From Mangrovibacter phragmitis (lineage in GTDB: Bacteria; Pseudomonadota; Gammaproteobacteria; Enterobacterales; Enterobacteriaceae), in NCBI RefSeq assembly GCF_001655675.1, contig NZ_LYRP01000022.1:310001-374000 (forward strand): 64,000 bases of DNA, in the 5' to 3' direction. The position numbers and the translations under genes are program-made. Below are positions 60,565-64,000 of this stretch, in pieces; the stretch's first letter is position 1; each line of letters starts with the position of its first letter. The notes under the pieces are model-generated. The model saw only the letters and a list, made by a program, of their open reading frames with translations, had not been told where the DNA came from and ran no database searches.

Positions 60565-61221
60565 TCAGAAGTCTGCAAGCGCCCGGAATGTCATGCTGTT
60601 GCCAAAAGCCGGGTGTGTAATGGTCAGCGATTCTGCGTGTAACAATAAGCGCGTCGCCATTGCCCGGGCTTCGGGCGTGGCATAAAACTTATCACCCAGA
60701 ATCGGGTGCCCCAGCGCCTGCATATGAACACGCAACTGGTGCGAGCGCCCGGTAATGGGGCGCAGAATCACTCTGGCCGTCATATCTGGCGCATACTCCA
60801 CTACTTCATATTCAGTTTGTGCGGGTTTACCCGTTTCAAAGCAGACTTTTTGTTTGGGGCGGTTAGGCCAGTCACAAATCAGTGGTAAATCAACGATGCC
60901 TTCCGCTTTCTCCGGATGCCCCCAAATTCGGGCCACATACTGTTTCTTTGGCTCACGTTCCCGAAACTGACGCTTGAGTTCACGCTCCGCCGATTTGGTT
61001 AACGCCACAGCGATAACACCGCTGGTGGCCATATCGAGCCGGTGAACAGATTCGGCAGTGGGATAATCGCGCTGAATCCGTGTCATTACGCTGTCTTTGT
61101 GTTCTTCCAGCCGTCCGGGTACGGAAAGCAGCCCGGATGGCTTGTTCACCACCATAATATGCTCATCCTGATACAGAATGACCAGCCACGGGTCTTGCGG
61201 CGGAGAGTAAAACTCCAGCAT
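60565..61221 (-). CDS. rluA: Pseudouridine synthase RluA
   Basis: Makes pseudouridine at 23S rRNA 746 and tRNA 32. It is 218 aa from ATG 61221 against 219 in E. coli. The catalytic Asp is in HRLDMATSGV (D63). The motif ITGRSHQLRVHM and C-terminal HAESLTITHPAFG are conserved. A second ATG at 61230 sits only one base from aagga, too close for a normal start; the ATG at 61221 lies 10 bases from it and gives the better length. rapA ends 14 bases upstream, so the two are probably cotranscribed. Confidence 0.93.
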   Translation of the reverse strand: MLEFYSPPQDPWLVILYQDEHIMVVNKPSGLLSVPGRLEEHKDSVMTRIQRDYPTAESVHRLDMATSGVIAVALTKSAERELKRQFREREPKKQYVARIWGHPEKAEGIVDLPLICDWPNRPKQKVCFETGKPAQTEYEVVEYAPDMTARVILRPITGRSHQLRVHMQALGHPILGDKFYATPEARAMATRLLLHAESLTITHPAFGNSMTFRALADF

Positions 61222-61234
61222 CGTTGTCATTTCC

Positions 61235-64000
61235 TTACTGGTGCGTGACCACAATCAGGCGCAGCGCGTCGAGCCGCCATGAGGCTTCGGACAAACTCTC
61301 CAGTACTTGCTGGCGGTTATCTTCAATGGCACTCAGTTCGTCGTCGCGAATATTGGGGTTAATGGCTTTCAACGCCTCAAGGCGTGATAACTCGGCAGAC
61401 AGTTTATCGTCAGCCTCTTTTCTCGCCGCATCGATTAACGCCTGTGCCGCTTTCCCTACTTGCTCTTCGCCATGCTGCAAAATCCCGTGTACATCCTGCT
61501 GGACGGCATTGATAAGCTTGCTGCTGGTGTGGCGGTTCACTGCGCTTAACTGGCGGTTAAAGCTTTCGAATTCCACCTGCGCTGCCAGGTTGGTGCCATT
61601 TTTGTCCAGCAGCATACGTACTGGGGTCGGTGGCAGGAAACGCTGCAACTGAAGTTGTCTGGGTGCTTTGGCTTCAACGACATACACCATTTCGACCAGC
61701 AATGTGCCAACGGGCAGCGCCTTGTTTTTGAGCAAGGAAAGCGCGCAACTACCGGTATCGCCCGACAGAATCAGATCGAGTCCATTACGAATTAAAGGAT
61801 GTTCCCAGGTAATGAACTGGGCATCTTCACGGGAAAGCGCGACATCGCGGCTGAAGGTAATCGTGCAGCCATCTTCAGGCAAGCCCGGGAAATCTGGTAC
61901 CAGCATATGGTCAGATGGCGTCAGGATAATCATGTTATCGCCTTTGTCATCCTGGTTGATGCCAATAATGTCGAACAGGTTCATGGCAAAATTCACCAGC
62001 GCAGTATCATCATCCTGTTCGGCGATTTCATTGGCCAGCGCCTGGGCTTTTTCGCCACCGTTGGAGTGAATCTCCAGCAGGCGGTCACGGCCCTGTTCTA
62101 ACTGGGTTTTCAGTGCGTCATGCTGGGTGCGGCAGCGGTGAATCAGCTCAGCAAAGCCTTCTTCGTTTTCGGGTGCTGCCAGGTAGCCAATCAGTGATTC
62201 ACAGACGTCATCGTAAATGGCGCGGCCAGTTGGGCAGGTATGTTCAAAAGCATCCAGCCCTTCGTGATACCAGCGGACCAGAATGGATTGCGCGGTATTT
62301 TCCAGATATGGGACGTGAATCTGGATGTCGTGTGCCTGGCCAATACGATCCAGACGCCCGATGCGCTGTTCAAGTAAATCAGGGTTAAATGGCAGGTCAA
62401 ACATCACCATGTTGCTGGCAAACTGGAAGTTACGCCCTTCAGAACCAATTTCCGAGCATAACAGCACCTGTGCGCCGGTATCTTCCTCAGCAAACCAGGC
62501 GGCTGCGCGGTCACGTTCAATAATTGACATACCTTCATGGAAGACGGCTGCGCGGATCCCTTCACGTTCACGTAACACCTGCTCCAGTTGCAGTGCTGTC
62601 GCTGCTTTGGCGCAAATAACCAGAACTTTTTGTGAGCGATGGCTGGTGAGGTATCCCATCAGCCAGTCAACACGCGGATCAAAGTTCCACCAGGTGCCGT
62701 TGTCACCTTCAAATTCCTGGTAAATCTGTTCCGGGTAGAGCATGTCGCGCGCACGTTCTTCCGCCGTTTTACGCGCACTCATAATGCCAGAGACTTTTAT
62801 AGCCGTTTGATACTGAGTGGGTAATGGCAGACGAATAGTATGGAGTTCACGCTGTGGAAAGCCTTTCACACTGCTGCGGGTGTTACGGAACAGCACCCGG
62901 CTGGTACCATGGCGGTCTGTCAGCATGGAAACCAGTTCCTGGCGGGCTGCTTCACTGCTTTCGCCACCACTATTAGCCGCTTTCAGTAGCGGTTCGATAT
63001 CCTGTTCACCAATCAGCTCGCTCAGCGTATTGAGGCTTTCATCACTCAGATGGTTACCTTCCAGCAACAGGGAAACGGCATCGGCAACCGGGCGGAAGTT
63101 ATTTTGCTCGGCAACAAATGCTTCGTAATCATGAAAACGGCTTGGGTCCAACAGGCGCAGGCGGGCAAAATGGCTTTGCATGCCAAGCTGCTCTGGGGTT
63201 GCAGTTAACAACAATACGCCTGGTACGCGTTCAGCCAGTTGCTCAATTACCTGGTATTCGCGGCTTGGGGCTTCTTCGCTCCATACCAAATGGTGAGCTT
63301 CATCCACCACCATTAAATCCCACTCGGCTTCGCACAGGTTTTCCAGACGCTGCTTGTTGCGGCGCACAAAGTCCAGTGAGCAAATAATCAGTTGTTCGGT
63401 ATAAAACGGGTTCTCGCTGTCGTGTTGCGCTTCTGCGTATCGCTCATCGTCAAACAACGCAAACCGCAGGTTAAAGCGGCGCAGCATTTCCACCAGCCAC
63501 TGATGTTGCAGGGTTTCCGGGACAATGATCAACACACGTTCAGCAGCGCCACTCAGCAATTGCTGGTGAATTATCATACCGGCTTCAATGGTTTTCCCCA
63601 GACCGACTTCATCGGCAAGTAACACGCGGGGGGCATGGCGACGACCTACGTCGTTGGCAATATGTAACTGATGTGGTATCAGGCTGGTGCGCATACCACG
63701 CAGGCCACTCCAGGGCATGCGGTATTGCTCGCTCTGGTATTTCCTGGCACGAAAGCGCAGTGCAAAACGGTCCATGCGGTCAATTTGGCCGGCAAACAGG
63801 CGATCCTGTGGTTTACTGAACACCAGTTTACTGTCCAGCAGTACTTCACGCAGTATGACGCCACTTTCCTGAGTGTCTTCACGGGTACCCAGGTAGGCGA
63901 GTAATCCATTCTCTTCCTTGACTTCATCCACTTTTAACTGCCAGCCCTCATGGCTGGTAATGGTATCCCCAGGGTTAAACATCACGCGGGTGATGGGGGA
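61235..64000 (-). CDS. rapA: RNA polymerase-associated ATPase RapA (HepA), 5' end cut
   Basis: Swi2/Snf2 ATPase that binds RNA polymerase and helps it recycle. The reading frame stays open to the right window edge. The last codons before the edge (reading [13 protein letters not shown]) match E. coli about residues 48-60 of 968, so roughly 47 N-terminal residues lie outside. Motif I is [12 protein letters not shown], the DEAH box is [10 protein letters not shown], and the helicase C-domain has [18 protein letters not shown]. The ATG at 63985 is internal, not the true start. Confidence 0.95.
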   Translation of the reverse strand, partial: SPITRVMFNPGDTITSHEGWQLKVDEVKEENGLLAYLGTREDTQESGVILREVLLDSKLVFSKPQDRLFAGQIDRMDRFALRFRARKYQSEQYRMPWSGLRGMRTSLIPHQLHIANDVGRRHAPRVLLADEVGLGKTIEAGMIIHQQLLSGAAERVLIIVPETLQHQWLVEMLRRFNLRFALFDDERYAEAQHDSENPFYTEQLIICSLDFVRRNKQRLENLCEAEWDLMVVDEAHHLVWSEEAPSREYQVIEQLAERVPGVLLLTATPEQLGMQSHFARLRLLDPSRFHDYEAFVAEQNNFRPVADAVSLLLEGNHLSDESLNTLSELIGEQDIEPLLKAANSGGESSEAARQELVSMLTDRHGTSRVLFRNTRSSVKGFPQRELHTIRLPLPTQYQTAIKVSGIMSARKTAEERARDMLYPEQIYQEFEGDNGTWWNFDPRVDWLMGYLTSHRSQKVLVICAKAATALQLEQVLREREGIRAAVFHEGMSIIERDRAAAWFAEEDTGAQVLLCSEIGSEGRNFQFASNMVMFDLPFNPDLLEQRIGRLDRIGQAHDIQIHVPYLENTAQSILVRWYHEGLDAFEHTCPTGRAIYDDVCESLIGYLAAPENEEGFAELIHRCRTQHDALKTQLEQGRDRLLEIHSNGGEKAQALANEIAEQDDDTALVNFAMNLFDIIGINQDDKGDNMIILTPSDHMLVPDFPGLPEDGCTITFSRDVALSREDAQFITWEHPLIRNGLDLILSGDTGSCALSLLKNKALPVGTLLVEMVYVVEAKAPRQLQLQRFLPPTPVRMLLDKNGTNLAAQVEFESFNRQLSAVNRHTSSKLINAVQQDVHGILQHGEEQVGKAAQALIDAARKEADDKLSAELSRLEALKAINPNIRDDELSAIEDNRQQVLESLSEASWRLDALRLIVVTHQ

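Overview
The window is a stretch of enterobacterial chromosome. Nearly every gene has a recognisable Escherichia coli K-12 counterpart of the same length (for example DeoB 407 aa, ArcA 238 aa, ThrA 820 aa, carA TTG start, rpsT TTG start), and the order follows the E. coli map from about 99.5 min through 0 to about 1.3 min. Proteins differ from K-12 often enough that this is probably another genus of Enterobacteriaceae or a close family; I cannot name the genus. There are no rRNA or tRNA genes, CRISPR arrays, prophages or insertion sequences.

Layout. 1-6.9 kb: the deoBD end of the nucleoside-catabolism operon, ytjB/smp, then serB-radA-nadR. 7-16 kb: ettA, slt, trpR with its own operator, yjjX, gpmB, rob, creA, arcA, a decayed yjjY and yjtD. 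16.2-21.1 kb: the threonine operon thrLABC with leader peptide and attenuator. 21.2-29.3 kb: an AbgT-family transporter, yaaA, yaaJ, talB, mog, an MHS-type MFS transporter and satP. 29.4-35.6 kb: dnaK-dnaJ behind a sigma-32-type promoter, nhaA-nhaR, rpsT. 35.9-43.7 kb: ribF-ileS-lspA-fkpB-ispH, then rihC and dapB. 44-51.8 kb: carAB with tandem ArgR boxes, kefFC and a LysE-family exporter. 52-64 kb: folA, the lptD-surA-pdxA-rsmA-apaGH series, djlA, and rapA (cut by the window end) with rluA.

Differences from the K-12 order as I remember it: yjjJ and lplA are absent between deoD and ytjB; creBCD are absent between creA and arcA; yaaX is absent and an AbgT-family transporter sits between thrC and yaaA; an MHS transporter lies between mog and satP; yaaW, yaaI, insL and mokC/hokC are absent; the cai/fix block is absent between carB and kefF; and a LysE-family exporter sits between kefC and folA.

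I found no convincing undescribed multigene system. The more unusual signals are local: an IleS with a changed editing motif and an extra charged segment; a long structured dnaK-dnaJ spacer; a cluster of four stem-loops between djlA and rluA; inverted repeats in front of nhaA and the MHS transporter; and the yjjY remnant. Comparisons with E. coli rest on remembered sequences, not on a search.
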